A stretch of DNA of 64,000 nucleotides from Guptibacillus spartinae (GCF_028610625.1 NZ_JAQQWU010000002.1:186001-250000); one strand, 5' to 3'. Positions 1-9,574 are shown, numbered from the stretch's first letter. Notes: a model not told the origin generated them from the sequence alone. Translations and numbers: made by a program.

Positions 1-2
1 TT

Positions 3-602
3 TTCAATTATTTGAGTGGCTATCGTACCAAACCTGATTGGTATTATTTTTCCATCTCCCCTGGTGAAATAAAAGAAACATTTATAAAGCTGATCGAAAA
101 AGAGATGGAGCATCATAAAAGAACTGGCCGAGGACGCATCATCGCTAAAATGAATTCACTTACAGATAAAGACCTTATTATGCAGTTCTATAAAGCTTCA
201 CAAGCTGGAGTGAAAATTGACCTTATCATAAGAGGGATATGTTGCCTTCGACCGGGAATAGAAGGTGTGAGCAGTCATATTACTGTTCGAAGTATTGTCG
301 GACAATTTCTTGAACATACCCGTATTTTTTATTTTCACCATAGCGGAGAGGAAAACATCTATCTTTCATCAGCAGATATGATGACACGAAATATGGATAA
401 ACGAATCGAAATCCTATTTCCTATCCTTCAATCTAACCTTAAGCAAAAAGTAAGAGCTACATTAGATTTAATTCTAAAAGATAATGTAAAAGCCAGGATT
501 CAGGATAGTAAAGGCATCTATCACTATGTAGAAAAAAAACCAAATGAACCCTTTATTAATAGTCAACAAAAATTAATGCAAAATCCCTTTTCTTATATGT
601 AG
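3..602 (+). CDS. ppk1: Polyphosphate kinase 1, C-terminal part (5' end outside window)
   Basis: PPK1 reversibly polymerises the gamma phosphate of ATP into polyphosphate. Only about the last 200 residues are present. The frame is open to the window edge, so the gene is cut by the window and not shown to be broken. Visible family signatures are IIRGICCLRPG, then FLEHTRIF, which carries one of the two active-site histidines of the phospholipase-D-like domains, then SSADMMTRNMDKRIE (most relatives have W at the first M of ADMM). It ends at a strong hairpin terminator shared with the converging transglycosylase gene. A pst phosphate-uptake operon lies about 26 kb away in the same window. The family call is secure; no promoter is visible. 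Confidence 0.95.
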   Translation, partial: FNYLSGYRTKPDWYYFSISPGEIKETFIKLIEKEMEHHKRTGRGRIIAKMNSLTDKDLIMQFYKASQAGVKIDLIIRGICCLRPGIEGVSSHITVRSIVGQFLEHTRIFYFHHSGEENIYLSSADMMTRNMDKRIEILFPILQSNLKQKVRATLDLILKDNVKARIQDSKGIYHYVEKKPNEPFINSQQKLMQNPFSYM

Positions 603-648
603 CACAAAAAACCTCAGCTATCCTTGGATAGCTGAGGTTTTTTTGTGC
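601..648. terminator. Bidirectional terminator between ppk1 and the transglycosylase gene
   Basis: A near-perfect inverted repeat has a stem of about 23 bp, core CCTCAGCTATCC / GGATAGCTGAGG, a two-base loop, and flanking A and T tracts, so it can stop transcription from both converging genes. Confidence 0.9.
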
Positions 649-685
649 TTCTTTAGATTGAAGCATAGGTGCTTTTTAGCTTTCA

Positions 686-1417
686 TCACATTTCATGATG
701 GCTAGCCATTTCTTTTATTTCTTCTGAGTAACTGCTTTTTGGTGTTCCTTTTTCTGCTACATAAGCTTTCAATCCACCGATGCCACGGTTATACGCTGTG
801 AGAGCCTCATCCCAATTCTCATATTTGTCATAAAGATAATCAAGATACGTCACAGAAAGCGTAATTGAAAAATAAGGATCAAACAATTTTTCCTCCGAGT
901 AGTCAACGCCAGCCATTTCAGCTATCCACGGAGCCGTATTTTTCATAAATTGAGCCATTCCATAGGCATGCCCGTATTTAGTTTCGGGGCCAATCAACTT
1001 AGGATCAAACGTATTACCTGTCTCAACCTTTAGAAGTTCATAAACTACTGCAGGGTCGATATCAGCTTTCATTGACTGGTAAGTTAAGAATAATCCCCAC
1101 TTCTCGTTAAACTTTCCGCCACTATCGCGATAGAAATGCTCTGCGTAAGCTTTCGCCTGCTTCCACTCTTTTACACTCACGGATTCCATATCAAGTGAAT
1201 AACCCGTTTCTTGCTCTAATTTACTTATTGCAGTCTGTGTTTTGATCTGATCGTTCTGAGATGATTTTTGATCCAATTCTCCCACTGTTGTTTTCGCATC
1301 GGCAACTTGCTCATTGAATAAATGAGATTGTACAAGAACGATTACTAAAACAAGTGCTAGAACAATTGCAGTGATCATTGACAGAGGTTTTTTTAGGTTG
1401 GTTTGAATAAAATTAAT
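686..1417 (-). CDS. Membrane-anchored lytic transglycosylase (YjbJ-like, SLT fold)
   Basis: Predicted to cleave peptidoglycan glycan strands outside the membrane. From the chosen start the protein has 243 residues: one N-terminal membrane anchor (about 13-31), a hydrophilic linker, and a transglycosylase domain with the presumed catalytic glutamate in KVETGN (about residue 132), YGMAQFM (152-158) and AYNRG (208-212). The start is uncertain. A good ribosome binding site, AAAAGGAG, lies 9 bases before an ATT codon at 1417. The upstream TTG at 1519 would add a 34-residue stretch that does not look like protein and sits almost on top of its AGGGAGG. The ATG at 1381 has no binding site. Resembles B. 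subtilis YjbJ; exact orthology is not proven. Confidence 0.85.
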   Translation of the reverse strand: MNFIQTNLKKPLSMITAIVLALVLVIVLVQSHLFNEQVADAKTTVGELDQKSSQNDQIKTQTAISKLEQETGYSLDMESVSVKEWKQAKAYAEHFYRDSGGKFNEKWGLFLTYQSMKADIDPAVVYELLKVETGNTFDPKLIGPETKYGHAYGMAQFMKNTAPWIAEMAGVDYSEEKLFDPYFSITLSVTYLDYLYDKYENWDEALTAYNRGIGGLKAYVAEKGTPKSSYSEEIKEMASHHEM

Positions 1418-1540
1418 AGTGTTGCACTCCTTTTCAACTGGTATTAATAAAGCTGAAGAGCACCAGTTAAGGTTATACCCTATCATTTTTTTCTCAAACC
1501 TTTCTACTATTTTGCTCAATCCCTCCCTTTATTCTCTAAG

Positions 1541-1564
1541 AAAAAAGCCCCCGAATATGGAGGT
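1541..1564 (-). terminator. Terminator of yqfU
   Basis: On the minus strand a short GC-rich hairpin (CCTCC, loop ATATT, CGGGGG) is followed by a run of six T just after the yqfU stop codon. The stem is short and partly G-T paired. Confidence 0.55.
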
Positions 1565-2431
1565 CTAATGGATAGGTGATTTAAATTTAGCCCCTCGCGT
1601 TTCCTGGGTATTCATAATTGTAATAAACGCCTGCGGGTCAATATCATAAATAACGCTCTTTAACTTTGTTACTTCTAAGCGAGTAATCACAACATAAATC
1701 ACTTCTTTCTCTTCGTCAGTATACCCGCCTTTACCAACTAGTTTTGTCGTTCCTCTTCCCAATCGATCAAGAATGGCATCAGAGATCTCTTCATACAAGT
1801 CAGAAACAATTAATACTGCTTTTGTTTCATCAAGACCTTGAATGACCGTATCAATCGTTTTAAAAGCAATATAGTATGCCATAACGGAATACATCGCATT
1901 TTCCCAACTGAATACAAAACCCGCCCATGTAAAAATAAAGATATTTGTAAACATAACAAATTCCCCAATGGAAAAAGGAATTTTTTTTGTCAATAAAATC
2001 CCTAATATTTCTGTCCCGTCCATTGAGCCCCCATGTCGAATAACAAGTCCAACACCAAGCCCTAAAGTCAGTCCTCCAAAAACAGTGCCTAAGATTGGTT
2101 CAGTTGTAAAAGGGGCCGTATGATGAAGAAACGTCTCGAAAGTTGCAAGCCCAATGATTCCAAATAGAGTTGAAAAAGCGAAAGTTTTCCCTATTTGCTT
2201 GTAGCCATAATACATAAACGGCAAATTTAAAACAACAACTAAAATCGCAAAATTAAAGGGTGTGAGATGATCGAGGATCAAAGAAACGCCGATTATTCCT
2301 CCGTCAATTAACTGATTAGGTACAAGAAATAATTCGATAGCGGCTGCAGCCAAAAAAGCGCCGATCATGATCATAAGTAACCTGTAAACTAAATGCGTTT
2401 TACTTTCTTTCCTATGCTGTTTTTTTTCCAT
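1565..2431 (-). CDS. yqfU: YitT-family membrane protein YqfU
   Basis: A 288-residue protein of the YitT family: five or six hydrophobic segments in the first 200 residues, with the family-typical GGIIGVSLI and [14 protein letters not shown] stretches, then a soluble C-terminal DUF2179 domain ending in [12 protein letters not shown]. Function and substrate are unknown in the family. It lies divergently from yqfT, as expected for the yqfU-yqfT-nfo order, which supports the symbol over the several YitT paralogues in Bacillus. It is probably a single-gene unit, with its own terminator just beyond the stop. Confidence 0.85.
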   Translation of the reverse strand: MEKKQHRKESKTHLVYRLLMIMIGAFLAAAAIELFLVPNQLIDGGIIGVSLILDHLTPFNFAILVVVLNLPFMYYGYKQIGKTFAFSTLFGIIGLATFETFLHHTAPFTTEPILGTVFGGLTLGLGVGLVIRHGGSMDGTEILGILLTKKIPFSIGEFVMFTNIFIFTWAGFVFSWENAMYSVMAYYIAFKTIDTVIQGLDETKAVLIVSDLYEEISDAILDRLGRGTTKLVGKGGYTDEEKEVIYVVITRLEVTKLKSVIYDIDPQAFITIMNTQETRGAKFKSPIH

Positions 2432-2581
2432 TACACCCTCCAGAAAGTTCCAAAGTAAGGATCTTATAACTTATTATATTAAAATTCTGCTTGTACTAAA
2501 AGACAGGAAAGGTTCCGGCACGATTTTGAACACCTTCACAAGAAGGTTGCATAGTATGAGATAGGCAAAGGGGGCATCGTG

Positions 2582-2842
2582 ATGAATCCTATACAACTTC
2601 AACTTGTAAATTTCAAATTAAATCGCATTACCACTGAAGAATTGCTTCAGCTATCTAAACAATATGGTATTACACTTACCGCAGATGATGCAAAGAAAAT
2701 TGTCCAAATATTAAAACAAGAAAACATCGATATTGCGAATCAAACACAAAGAAAGCGGATTTTAATGAAAATCAGTCGTGAAGTGAGTCCTTCTGTTGCA
2801 TCTCGCGTGAACAAATTGATTTCATCTTTTCTAAATCAATAA
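2582..2842 (+). CDS. yqfT: YqfT, DUF2624 small protein
   Basis: An 86-residue hydrophilic, mostly helical protein of unknown function. The DUF2624 family in Bacillus occupies exactly this place between yqfU and nfo. I chose the ATG at 2582 because AAAGGGGG lies seven bases before it, whereas the GTG just before it (2579) is too close to that site. The protein has no membrane segment or signal peptide. It converges on nfo and shares a terminator with it. Confidence 0.8.
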   Translation: MNPIQLQLVNFKLNRITTEELLQLSKQYGITLTADDAKKIVQILKQENIDIANQTQRKRILMKISREVSPSVASRVNKLISSFLNQ

Positions 2843-2872
2843 CAAAAAACCGCTAAACAGCGGTTTTTTGTT
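2841..2872. terminator. Bidirectional terminator between yqfT and nfo
   Basis: A perfect inverted repeat, AACAAAAAACCGCT, loop AAAC, AGCGGTTTTTTGTT, with T tracts on both strands between converging genes. Confidence 0.9.
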
Positions 2873-3764
2873 AGACAGTCATTAACTTATTTTTCAGATC
2901 TTCATCAAACCTTTGATTACGAAGCATTTCAATTTCAAGTTTGTATGGGGCTTTCTTATTTTTCTTATCTTCCCCTACATATGGGGTTTCTAGAATTTTC
3001 GAAATCTCTTTTAATTGAGGATGATGAATCACTTTATTTAATGCTTTGAAACCAATGTAACCAAAACCTATATTCTCATGACGGTCTTTTGCTGCTCCAC
3101 GTTCATTTTTACTATCGTTTACATGAAGAACTTTCAATCGTTCAATTCCAATAACGTGATCAAACTCATTTAAGACACCATCAAAATCTTCAACGATATT
3201 ATACCCGGCATCATGTGTATGACACGTATCGAAGCAGACAGATAATTTGTCATTGTGGGTTACTCCGTCAATGATTTGAGCAAGCTCTTCGAAGTTTCTT
3301 CCACACTCAGAACCCTTCCCTGCCATTGTTTCTAAAGCAATCTGAACCTCTTGATCTGGTGTAAGCACTTCATTTAATCCTTCGATAATTTTCTTGATTC
3401 CTTTGTCTGCTCCAGCCCCTACATGGGCACCAGGGTGTAATACAATTTGACGGGCACCTAGAGCGTGAGTGCGCTCGATTTCAGAACGAAGAAAATCGAC
3501 TCCAAGCTGAAACGTTTCTGGTTTTGTCGTATTTCCAATATTAATAATATATGGAGCATGAACAACAATATCTTGAATGTTATGTTCTTTCATATGAGCA
3601 GCACCTTTTTCGATGTTCAGCTTTTCAATTGCCTTTCTTCGTGTGTTTTGAGGGGCTCCAGTATAGATCATAAACGTTGTAGCTCCGTATTTAACTGCTT
3701 CTTCACTAGCTCCAAGTAGCATTTTATCACCGCTCATTGAAACGTGAGATCCTATTTTCAACAT
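2871..3764 (-). CDS. nfo: Deoxyribonuclease IV (AP endonuclease)
   Basis: A type IV AP endonuclease that nicks DNA 5' to abasic sites in base excision repair. It is 297 residues, the usual length, with a TIM barrel and metal-binding motifs including [35 protein letters not shown] and [22 protein letters not shown]. The frame stays open upstream into the cshB terminator, but the real start is the ATG at 3764: the preceding 67 codons are read through the terminator and do not look like protein, and a GAAAGGA site lies about ten bases before this ATG. In B. subtilis nfo expression is linked to sporulation (SigG); I did not resolve such a promoter here. Confidence 0.95.
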   Translation of the reverse strand: MLKIGSHVSMSGDKMLLGASEEAVKYGATTFMIYTGAPQNTRRKAIEKLNIEKGAAHMKEHNIQDIVVHAPYIINIGNTTKPETFQLGVDFLRSEIERTHALGARQIVLHPGAHVGAGADKGIKKIIEGLNEVLTPDQEVQIALETMAGKGSECGRNFEELAQIIDGVTHNDKLSVCFDTCHTHDAGYNIVEDFDGVLNEFDHVIGIERLKVLHVNDSKNERGAAKDRHENIGFGYIGFKALNKVIHHPQLKEISKILETPYVGEDKKNKKAPYKLEIEMLRNQRFDEDLKNKLMTV

Positions 3765-3841
3765 TCTCTTCAATCCTTTCTTTTTTGAATCGGTAAAATC
3801 ATTTGATTTCAATAGATCCTGCAAAAGATAATAAAGCAGAC

Positions 3842-3871
3842 AAAAACCCTCTGTATTAAGAGGGTTTTTTG
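3842..3871 (-). terminator. Terminator of cshB
   Basis: A hairpin with stem AACCCTCT / AGAGGGTT is followed on the minus strand by a T run directly after the cshB stop. It separates cshB from nfo. Confidence 0.85.
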
Positions 3872-3873
3872 AA

Positions 3874-5151
3874 TTATTTCCTACCACGCTTTTGCTGAAT
3901 TCTATCGCGCTCTTGCTGCATTTTCTTTTTGTATCCTGGTTTAACTTTCTTAGGCTTTGGTACAAAAACTTCTGGTTTTGATGACGTTGGTTTTTTACGA
4001 GGTGTTACTGGCTTCGCTTCAACCCATTCACCATTCTTAACCTCTTTGTATGAGATACTAATTCCTTTTGCTGATAGCTTTTGGATTGCCTGTTGATCAG
4101 AAGGTTCTGCTAGCGTATAAGCAATCCCGTCCTGGCCGGCACGTGCTGTTCGTCCTACACGGTGAATGTAGAAATCAAGATCCTTTGGCAATTCAAAATT
4201 AATAACGTGTGAGACGCCCTTAATGTCGATACCCCTTGAAGCAAGGTCTGTTGCAACAACATACTGACATTCTGCTTCTTGAATTTTCTTCATAATTTGC
4301 TTCCGCTGACGAGCTTGAACACCGCCATGAAGTCGCTCCACATTATGACCATTTTCAATTAAATAGTCAGCTACTTCATCTGCCGTTTGCTTCGTGTTTG
4401 TAAAGACAAGAGCGAGGTAAGGATTAATCGCTTTTGTAACATTAAGCAATAGCTCCTTCTTCTCACGATAACGCGCTGGGATAAAAATATTTTCTACTTT
4501 ATCTGCCGTTACTTGTTCCGCATTCACTTCTACGAACTTGGGGTTGTCCATATACTTCTTCAAGAATGGTTGCAAACGCTTTGGAATCGTAGCAGAAAAT
4601 ACGAGCATTTGTAATTCTTTTGCCATACGGGAAGCAATATAATCTACATCTTCAATGAACCCCATGTCTAACATTTGATCTGCTTCATCTACAACAAGCA
4701 TTGTAGCAGGAAAAACGCTTAATGCCTGTTCTTCTACGAGATCTTTAATTCTACCTGGCGTTCCAATAACGATATGAGGCGTATTTTTCATACGACTAAT
4801 CATACGTTTACGATCCGTTCCACCCACGGCTTTCTTAATAGAAATAGCTTCTTCTTCAGGAAGTGGGGCAATTAATTTTAGTGCCTCATTGTATATTTGG
4901 TCAGCCAGTTCACGAGTTGGTGCTGTAATCACTGCCTGACACTCATTCTTCTCACGGTCAATTCGGTGAATAAGTGGGAGAAGAAAAGCGAGTGTTTTAC
5001 CAGAGCCTGTTTGCGATTGCCCAATGGCGCTCTCACCATTACGTATAGCTGGCACTAACCTTTCTTGAATTTCAGTCGGTCTTGTGAATTTCTGAGCTAC
5101 TAGCGCTTCAATTAAGAAAGGCTTCAGCCCTAATCTATCAAATTGTTTCAT
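3874..5151 (-). CDS. cshB: DEAD-box RNA helicase CshB
   Basis: An ATP-dependent RNA helicase thought to act in cold adaptation, ribosome assembly and RNA turnover. In the 425-residue protein the Q motif lies near residue 23, QTGSGKT at 47-53, PTREL at 79-83, TPGR at 131-134, DEAD at 155-158, SAT at 186-188, and HRVGRTAR in the second RecA domain. A basic lysine-rich tail follows. The start is the ATG at 5151, preceded by GGAGGA at a spacing of nine or ten; the ATG seven codons earlier would place that binding site inside the gene. A TATAAT-like -10 lies at 5186-5191, without a good -35. The position between nfo and yqfQ supports CshB (YqfR) over other DEAD-box paralogues. Confidence 0.93.
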   Translation of the reverse strand: MKQFDRLGLKPFLIEALVAQKFTRPTEIQERLVPAIRNGESAIGQSQTGSGKTLAFLLPLIHRIDREKNECQAVITAPTRELADQIYNEALKLIAPLPEEEAISIKKAVGGTDRKRMISRMKNTPHIVIGTPGRIKDLVEEQALSVFPATMLVVDEADQMLDMGFIEDVDYIASRMAKELQMLVFSATIPKRLQPFLKKYMDNPKFVEVNAEQVTADKVENIFIPARYREKKELLLNVTKAINPYLALVFTNTKQTADEVADYLIENGHNVERLHGGVQARQRKQIMKKIQEAECQYVVATDLASRGIDIKGVSHVINFELPKDLDFYIHRVGRTARAGQDGIAYTLAEPSDQQAIQKLSAKGISISYKEVKNGEWVEAKPVTPRKKPTSSKPEVFVPKPKKVKPGYKKKMQQERDRIQQKRGRK

Positions 5152-5425
5152 TATTATTGTTCCTCCATCCATTAATCCACTTTGTATTATAAAACAAATT
5201 CACTTAAAGTGCCATACGTTCAGGAAAGACCTTGCAGTCTGTTTGTGCGGACTATCCTTACAATGTATGGAACAATCGCGCTTTTTCTTTAAAAGGAAAA
5301 ATCAATAAAACCTTATCTACTATTTATATTTCCTATTATAACCACTCTCACACGTTCAAATTATCAGCATATCTTAATAGTACCAACAGCTTATATTGGT
5401 CAAGTTATAAGAAGGAGGGTATGAC

Positions 5426-6019
5426 ATGAATCAATTTCCTCCCTCCCCTCAAAGTGGTCCTGGTCCTGGCATGGGCTTTCCATTTTCCGGCGGAGGGTTT
5501 CAAGGTCCTGGTCCAGGCTATCAACAGCCTCCACAATCTGGAGGACTATTATCTCGATTTTTAGGAGGCGGTGGAGGTCAGGCGAGCGGGGGGCTCCCGA
5601 TGCCTCCAGGTTCATTTCCAGCAATGCGCGGGGCGGTTCCTGGCTTTCCTCAGCAGGCTGGAGGGATGCTATCAAGATTTCTTCCCGGTGCTGGTCAGGG
5701 TGGCATGGATATGATGGGGATGATCCAAAACGTACAAAAAGTAATGCAAGCAGCCGACACCATTAAACCGATGGTACAGCAATACGGCCCAATGGTTAAA
5801 CAGCTTCCAGAGATGATTGCATTGTTTAAAGAATATCAAAAATCCTCCGGGGAAACAGAAGATGAAGACGATGATGCGGCAGAGGAACCAACTAAAAAAA
5901 CGAAGAAATCTCCAACGAAAAAAAAAGGTAAAACCCCTCCAATAACGCGTGGTAAGAAAAAAGCGAAACCGAGTTCAAATGAAAAAAATATGAAATCAAA
6001 GCCTAAACTCTATGTGTAA
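5426..6019 (+). CDS. yqfQ: YqfQ, Gly/Pro-rich protein with charged tail
   Basis: A 197-residue protein of unknown function at the yqfQ position, divergent from cshB and upstream of ispH. It has three parts: a Gly/Pro/Gln-rich N-terminus (residues 1-95) with two copies of GG(L/M)LSRFL, a more ordinary helical segment (100-145), and a tail that switches from acidic (ETEDEDDD) to lysine-rich. Similar low-complexity proteins in Bacillus are called YqfQ or VrrA-like. A strong GAAGGAGGG binding site lies just before the ATG. There is no signal peptide or membrane segment, so it is probably cytoplasmic or a spore or surface protein by composition only; I would not assign a role. Confidence 0.75.
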   Translation: MNQFPPSPQSGPGPGMGFPFSGGGFQGPGPGYQQPPQSGGLLSRFLGGGGGQASGGLPMPPGSFPAMRGAVPGFPQQAGGMLSRFLPGAGQGGMDMMGMIQNVQKVMQAADTIKPMVQQYGPMVKQLPEMIALFKEYQKSSGETEDEDDDAAEEPTKKTKKSPTKKKGKTPPITRGKKKAKPSSNEKNMKSKPKLYV

Positions 6020-6111
6020 CAACGTGTTTCGTTGAGTTATCTCTGTATCTCCTTTATAATTGAGGAAGATCAGTTATACAACAATCCATACATGGATTGA
6101 GGAGGTACTCG

Positions 6112-7056
6112 ATGAAAGTAACTAAAATTTCACCTAGAGGTTATTGCTATGGCGTTGTAGATGCAATGGTGATTGCACGTAATGCAGCCCTCGACAAAAC
6201 TTTACCGCGTCCGATTTTCATTCTCGGGATGATCGTTCATAATAAACACGTGACAGATGCATTTGAAGATGATGGCATTATTACACTTGATGGGCCCAAC
6301 CGGATGGAAATTCTTAAAAAGGTAGAATCCGGAACTGTTATTTTCACAGCTCATGGTGTTTCACCTCAAGTGCGTGAGCTTGCAGAAGAAAAGGGTCTTA
6401 CCGTGCTTGATGCTACGTGTCCTGATGTGACGGTAACGCATGATTTAATTCGTGAAAAACAGCAGGAAGGCTACCACGTGATTTATATTGGTAAAAAAGG
6501 ACACCCGGAGCCTGAAGGGGCAATGGGGATCGCTCCTGAAATTGTGCATCTTGTGGAAAAACCTGAAGAAGTCGATGATTTAGAAATTGATAGTGAAAAA
6601 ATCATTATTACAAATCAAACCACAATGAGCCAATGGGATGTACAAGAAATTATGGAAAGAGCAACTGAACGCTATCCACATGCAGTTATCCATAATGAGA
6701 TTTGTAACGCTACTCAGGTGCGCCAAGAAGCTGTCGCTGAACAAGCTGGCGATACAGATTTAGTTCTTGTCGTCGGAGATCCAAAAAGTAATAATTCGAA
6801 TCGACTAGCACAAGTTTCGATTGAAGTGGCTGGAACACCCGCCTATCGAATTGCCGACATTTCGGAATTACAGCTTGAATGGCTTGAAGGCGTTGAAAAA
6901 GTAGGTGTAACTGCTGGCGCCTCTACACCAACTCCAATTACGAAAGAAGTTATCCGTTTTCTTGATCAATATGATCCCAATAACGAAGAAACCTGGACAC
7001 GTGAACGAAATGTCCCATCGTCCAAGATTCTTCCAAAAGTAAAGGTGAAAAAATAA
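6112..7056 (+). CDS. ispH: 4-hydroxy-3-methylbut-2-enyl diphosphate reductase
   Basis: The last step of the MEP isoprenoid pathway, reducing HMBPP to IPP and DMAPP with a [4Fe-4S] cluster. The three cluster cysteines are present: C12 (GYCYG), C103 (DATCPD) and C198 (NEICNAT). GHPEPEG near residue 130 contributes active-site His and Glu. The length of 314 residues is normal. The ATG at 6112 is chosen because GAGGAGGT stands six bases before it; the TTG at 6097 would put that site inside the gene. It converges on yqfO, and its stop codon lies inside a palindromic terminator. Confidence 0.96.
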   Translation: MKVTKISPRGYCYGVVDAMVIARNAALDKTLPRPIFILGMIVHNKHVTDAFEDDGIITLDGPNRMEILKKVESGTVIFTAHGVSPQVRELAEEKGLTVLDATCPDVTVTHDLIREKQQEGYHVIYIGKKGHPEPEGAMGIAPEIVHLVEKPEEVDDLEIDSEKIIITNQTTMSQWDVQEIMERATERYPHAVIHNEICNATQVRQEAVAEQAGDTDLVLVVGDPKSNNSNRLAQVSIEVAGTPAYRIADISELQLEWLEGVEKVGVTAGASTPTPITKEVIRFLDQYDPNNEETWTRERNVPSSKILPKVKVKK

Positions 7057-7090
7057 CAAAATCCCGCCGGTACCGGCGGGATTTTGTTAT
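7053..7090. terminator. Perfect 38-bp palindromic terminator between ispH and yqfO
   Basis: The whole segment is a perfect palindrome centred on CCGGTACCGG, with A and T tracts at its ends. It includes the stop codons of both converging genes (7054-7056 and 7087-7089). Confidence 0.92.
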
Positions 7091-8208
7091 CTAAATTGAA
7101 AGGGGTCTGTTCGTTCTTGAGAAGAGATAACGGTTGTATCGTAACGCTTCTCTTCTAGGAAAGTTTGTAACTTTTTTCGTACACCTTCAATCATAATTTT
7201 TTCAATGTTATGTCCCGCATCGATAATTTGAAGCCCCTCTATCATAGCATCGTGAGCTACATGGTAATATATATCGCCTGATACAAATACATCAGCGCCA
7301 CTAAAACGAGCAGCATGGACAAACTTATTCCCATCTCCACCTAGAACAGCGACTTTTTTAATCGTCGATTGAAGATCACCAACAATTCGGACTCCTCCAG
7401 CACCGAGCTTTTCTTTCACGTAATCTGCAAAGCTTGCTAATGTCATCTCCTGTTCAAGATGACCAACTCTACCTAAACCTAACTTTTCTGGTTCATTATC
7501 TAATGGAAAAATATCATAGGCTATTTCTTCATAAGGGTGTGCCTTTTTTATAGCATTCATGATCTTAGATTGTTGATCTTCATAAAAAATACTTTCAATT
7601 TTCACTTCTTCCACAGATTCTATCGTCCCTGCTTCCCCAATAAACGGCTTCGCCTCATCTGTAGGTTTAAAACGACCTGTTCCTTGAGTGGTAAACGTAC
7701 AATCACTATATTCCCCAATAGAACCCGCTCCTGCACTTGCAAGGGCCGTACGCACCTCTTCTTGATGGGATGCCGGTACGAACACAGCAACCTTTTTAAG
7801 CGTGCGTTGGAAGGTCTCTATGAGGACACTTGTATCCTTCAATTCCAACGCTTCTGCTAACATATCGTTCACTCCGCCTGGTGCTACATCCAAGTTCGTA
7901 TGAGCAGCATATACGGTAATATCATGCTTGATGAGCGTTTCAATCATTTTACCCTGTTCAGTGTCTAAATTGATTTTCTTAAGTGGTCGATAAAGAATTG
8001 GATGATGAGCTATAATTAAATCGACCCCTTCACGCACCGCTTCTTCAACCACATTGGGAAGCACATCAAGGGCGGTCATCACCTTATTAATTTTTTTGTT
8101 CAAACTGCCGACCTGCAACCCAATTGGGTCCCCGTCTTCTGCATATTTCTTTTTAGACCATGCTTCAAATTCTTGAATAATCGCCTGACCTGAAACTAGC
8201 TTACTCAT
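7087..8208 (-). CDS. yqfO: Nif3-like dinuclear metal centre protein YqfO
   Basis: A 373-residue NIF3/YbgI family protein. Metal-binding motifs include IIAHHPILYRPLKK and, near the C-terminus, VSGDIYYHVAHDA followed by IDAGHNIEK. About 110 residues in the middle (roughly 130-240) form the PII/CutA-like insert typical of long Bacillus members. The biochemical role is unsettled; GTP cyclohydrolase-like or metallohydrolase roles have been suggested for the family. Its ATG overlaps the trmK stop by four bases (ATGA), so the two genes are almost certainly translationally coupled. Confidence 0.9.
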   Translation of the reverse strand: MSKLVSGQAIIQEFEAWSKKKYAEDGDPIGLQVGSLNKKINKVMTALDVLPNVVEEAVREGVDLIIAHHPILYRPLKKINLDTEQGKMIETLIKHDITVYAAHTNLDVAPGGVNDMLAEALELKDTSVLIETFQRTLKKVAVFVPASHQEEVRTALASAGAGSIGEYSDCTFTTQGTGRFKPTDEAKPFIGEAGTIESVEEVKIESIFYEDQQSKIMNAIKKAHPYEEIAYDIFPLDNEPEKLGLGRVGHLEQEMTLASFADYVKEKLGAGGVRIVGDLQSTIKKVAVLGGDGNKFVHAARFSGADVFVSGDIYYHVAHDAMIEGLQIIDAGHNIEKIMIEGVRKKLQTFLEEKRYDTTVISSQERTDPFQFR

Positions 8209-8915
8209 GAAAGAACCTCCTTAATGATGTCACGTTCGTTTCTCACCTGGGCTTCTTTATGTGAAACACCTTCTGTATTGGATAGCGACATTAAAATCCG
8301 TTCCCTCTTTGTTAATTCATTTTGCCATTTCTTTCGGAAAGCCTCATTTTGCTTTTTTAAAAGAAACGGGCCAACCAGCATACTTTTAAGCAATTCCTTA
8401 GGCCCCATACCTTCGTATGGTCGTTTACCATTTCCAGAATCAAATACAAGCACCTCGTACACTTTCTGATCTTCTTCAAGAATACATTCTTCAACCAATT
8501 CCCAATTTAAATCAGAAAGTCGTTCACGTAGAAGGTGGGCGGCAACATTAGGTTGTAAGACAAGCCTCTTTACATTGGTTAGCTTTTCTTGCCCCTCTAA
8601 TAGTATATCTCGAATAAGCTGACCGCCCATTCCAGCAATTGTAATAACATCTACTTCACCAGGAAAAAGAACTTCAAGACCGTTCCCTTTACGTACTGCT
8701 ATTTCTTCTGTAAACCCACTACGTTTAACCTGATTTATGGCTGATTGGTAAGGACCTTCGTTCACTTCCCCAGCCACAGCTGAAGCAATGATTTGTTTAT
8801 TCATTAGATAGCAAGGTAAATAGGCATGGTCCGACCCTATATCCGCGATTCTACTCCCTTCAGGTACAAAACTTGCTACCGTCTTCAATCGTTCTGATAA
8901 TAATTTATCGTTCAT
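8205..8915 (-). CDS. trmK: tRNA (adenine-22-N1)-methyltransferase TrmK
   Basis: A SAM-dependent methyltransferase that makes m1A22 in bacterial tRNAs. The 236-residue protein shows the SAM-binding motif RIADIGSDHAYLP near residue 22, then ITIAGMGGQLIRDIL (about 95-109) and LQPNVAAHLLRERL, all family signatures, and a helical C-terminus. A GGTGAAGAA site precedes the ATG. It is the first gene of a two-gene unit with yqfO, downstream of cccA in the opposite sense of the coordinates. Confidence 0.93.
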   Translation of the reverse strand: MNDKLLSERLKTVASFVPEGSRIADIGSDHAYLPCYLMNKQIIASAVAGEVNEGPYQSAINQVKRSGFTEEIAVRKGNGLEVLFPGEVDVITIAGMGGQLIRDILLEGQEKLTNVKRLVLQPNVAAHLLRERLSDLNWELVEECILEEDQKVYEVLVFDSGNGKRPYEGMGPKELLKSMLVGPFLLKKQNEAFRKKWQNELTKRERILMSLSNTEGVSHKEAQVRNERDIIKEVLS

Positions 8916-9006
8916 TTCTTCACCTTACCCAATTTTCTTCTTTATAGTTTACCCTTTTCACATACTTGATATCGATGTAAAAGGAAATCGTACTCCTTAC
9001 AAATAG

Positions 9007-9038
9007 AAAAGCTTTCTGTTCACACAGAAAGCTTTTTT
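9007..9038 (-). terminator. Terminator of cccA
   Basis: A strong hairpin, AAAAGCTTTCTGT / ACAGAAAGCTTTT, is followed by T on the minus strand, just past the cccA stop. Confidence 0.9.
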
Positions 9039-9044
9039 CACTTC

Positions 9045-9407
9045 TTATTTTTTCTCAGATAGCCACTGAGCTACTGCTTCAGCCTGTTCTCCTTGAATAA
9101 CTCCCGCAGGCATGCCTCCACCTTTACCATTTTTAATGATGTCGAGAATTTCATCTTTGGAGTATTTACCTCCAACAGCGTTTAAAGCTGGGCCTACCTG
9201 ACCGCCAAGATCGCCACCGTGACAAGATGCACAGTTTTGAGAGTAAATATCTTCTGGTGCTGATGCTTCAGCCTGCTCTTGCTTTTCGCCTTCGCCCTCA
9301 GCGCTCTCTTCGCCGCCCTGCTGCAATGCCCAGAAAGAAACACCAATAATGAGAATTAATCCGATAACGGCTGTCCATGCAAATGGAATGAGCGGATTCT
9401 TTTTCAT
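9045..9407 (-). CDS. cccA: Membrane-anchored cytochrome c-550
   Basis: A small c-type cytochrome that carries electrons to the caa3-type oxidase on the outer face of the membrane. Of 120 residues, about 8-28 form an uncleaved membrane anchor, followed by an acidic Glu-rich linker (33-55). The heme site is C59-A-S-C62-H63, with axial methionine M99 in GGGMPAG. The acidic linker is consistent with an alkaliphile or halotolerant but is not diagnostic. AAGGAGG stands before the ATG. A catabolite-control-like site lies about 80 bases upstream. In B. subtilis cccA lies beside sigA; here two fatty-acid genes are between them. Confidence 0.93.
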   Translation of the reverse strand: MKKNPLIPFAWTAVIGLILIIGVSFWALQQGGEESAEGEGEKQEQAEASAPEDIYSQNCASCHGGDLGGQVGPALNAVGGKYSKDEILDIIKNGKGGGMPAGVIQGEQAEAVAQWLSEKK

Positions 9408-9487
9408 TTCTTTTCCTCCTTGTACCGATTCGCTGATGTCGTTTTCCCCAATTATGTAAGAGTAAACAAATCATAACTTATTTTACT

Positions 9488-9501
9488 TGAAAACGCTATG
9501 A
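9488..9501. promoter_or_regulatory. Possible CcpA (cre) site upstream of cccA
   Basis: TGAAAACGCTATGA differs at one position from the cre consensus TGWAANCGNTNWCA. It lies 81 bases before the cccA start. This is a motif match only. Confidence 0.3.
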
Positions 9502-9574
9502 AAGAAAAGGGGAAGCGCGGCAAATCACATATTTGTCATAGTTATTATCTATCTCTATGATAGCAAATTTTTCA

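Noticed and set aside
3-602. ppk1 as a truncated pseudogene
   Set aside because: The frame is open to the first base of the window, so the missing N-terminus is explained by the window edge.
3765-3965. N-terminal extension of nfo by 67 codons
   Set aside because: It reads back through the cshB terminator and into the cshB coding end; the residues are not Nfo-like and a good start with binding site lies at 3764.
5232-5429. 65-codon frame upstream of yqfQ
   Set aside because: No ribosome binding site, composition unlike protein, and it overlaps the divergent promoter region of cshB and yqfQ.
5400-5675. 91-codon frame opposite yqfQ
   Set aside because: It is the antisense reading of the Gly/Pro-rich repeats of yqfQ; low stop frequency comes from GC-rich composition.
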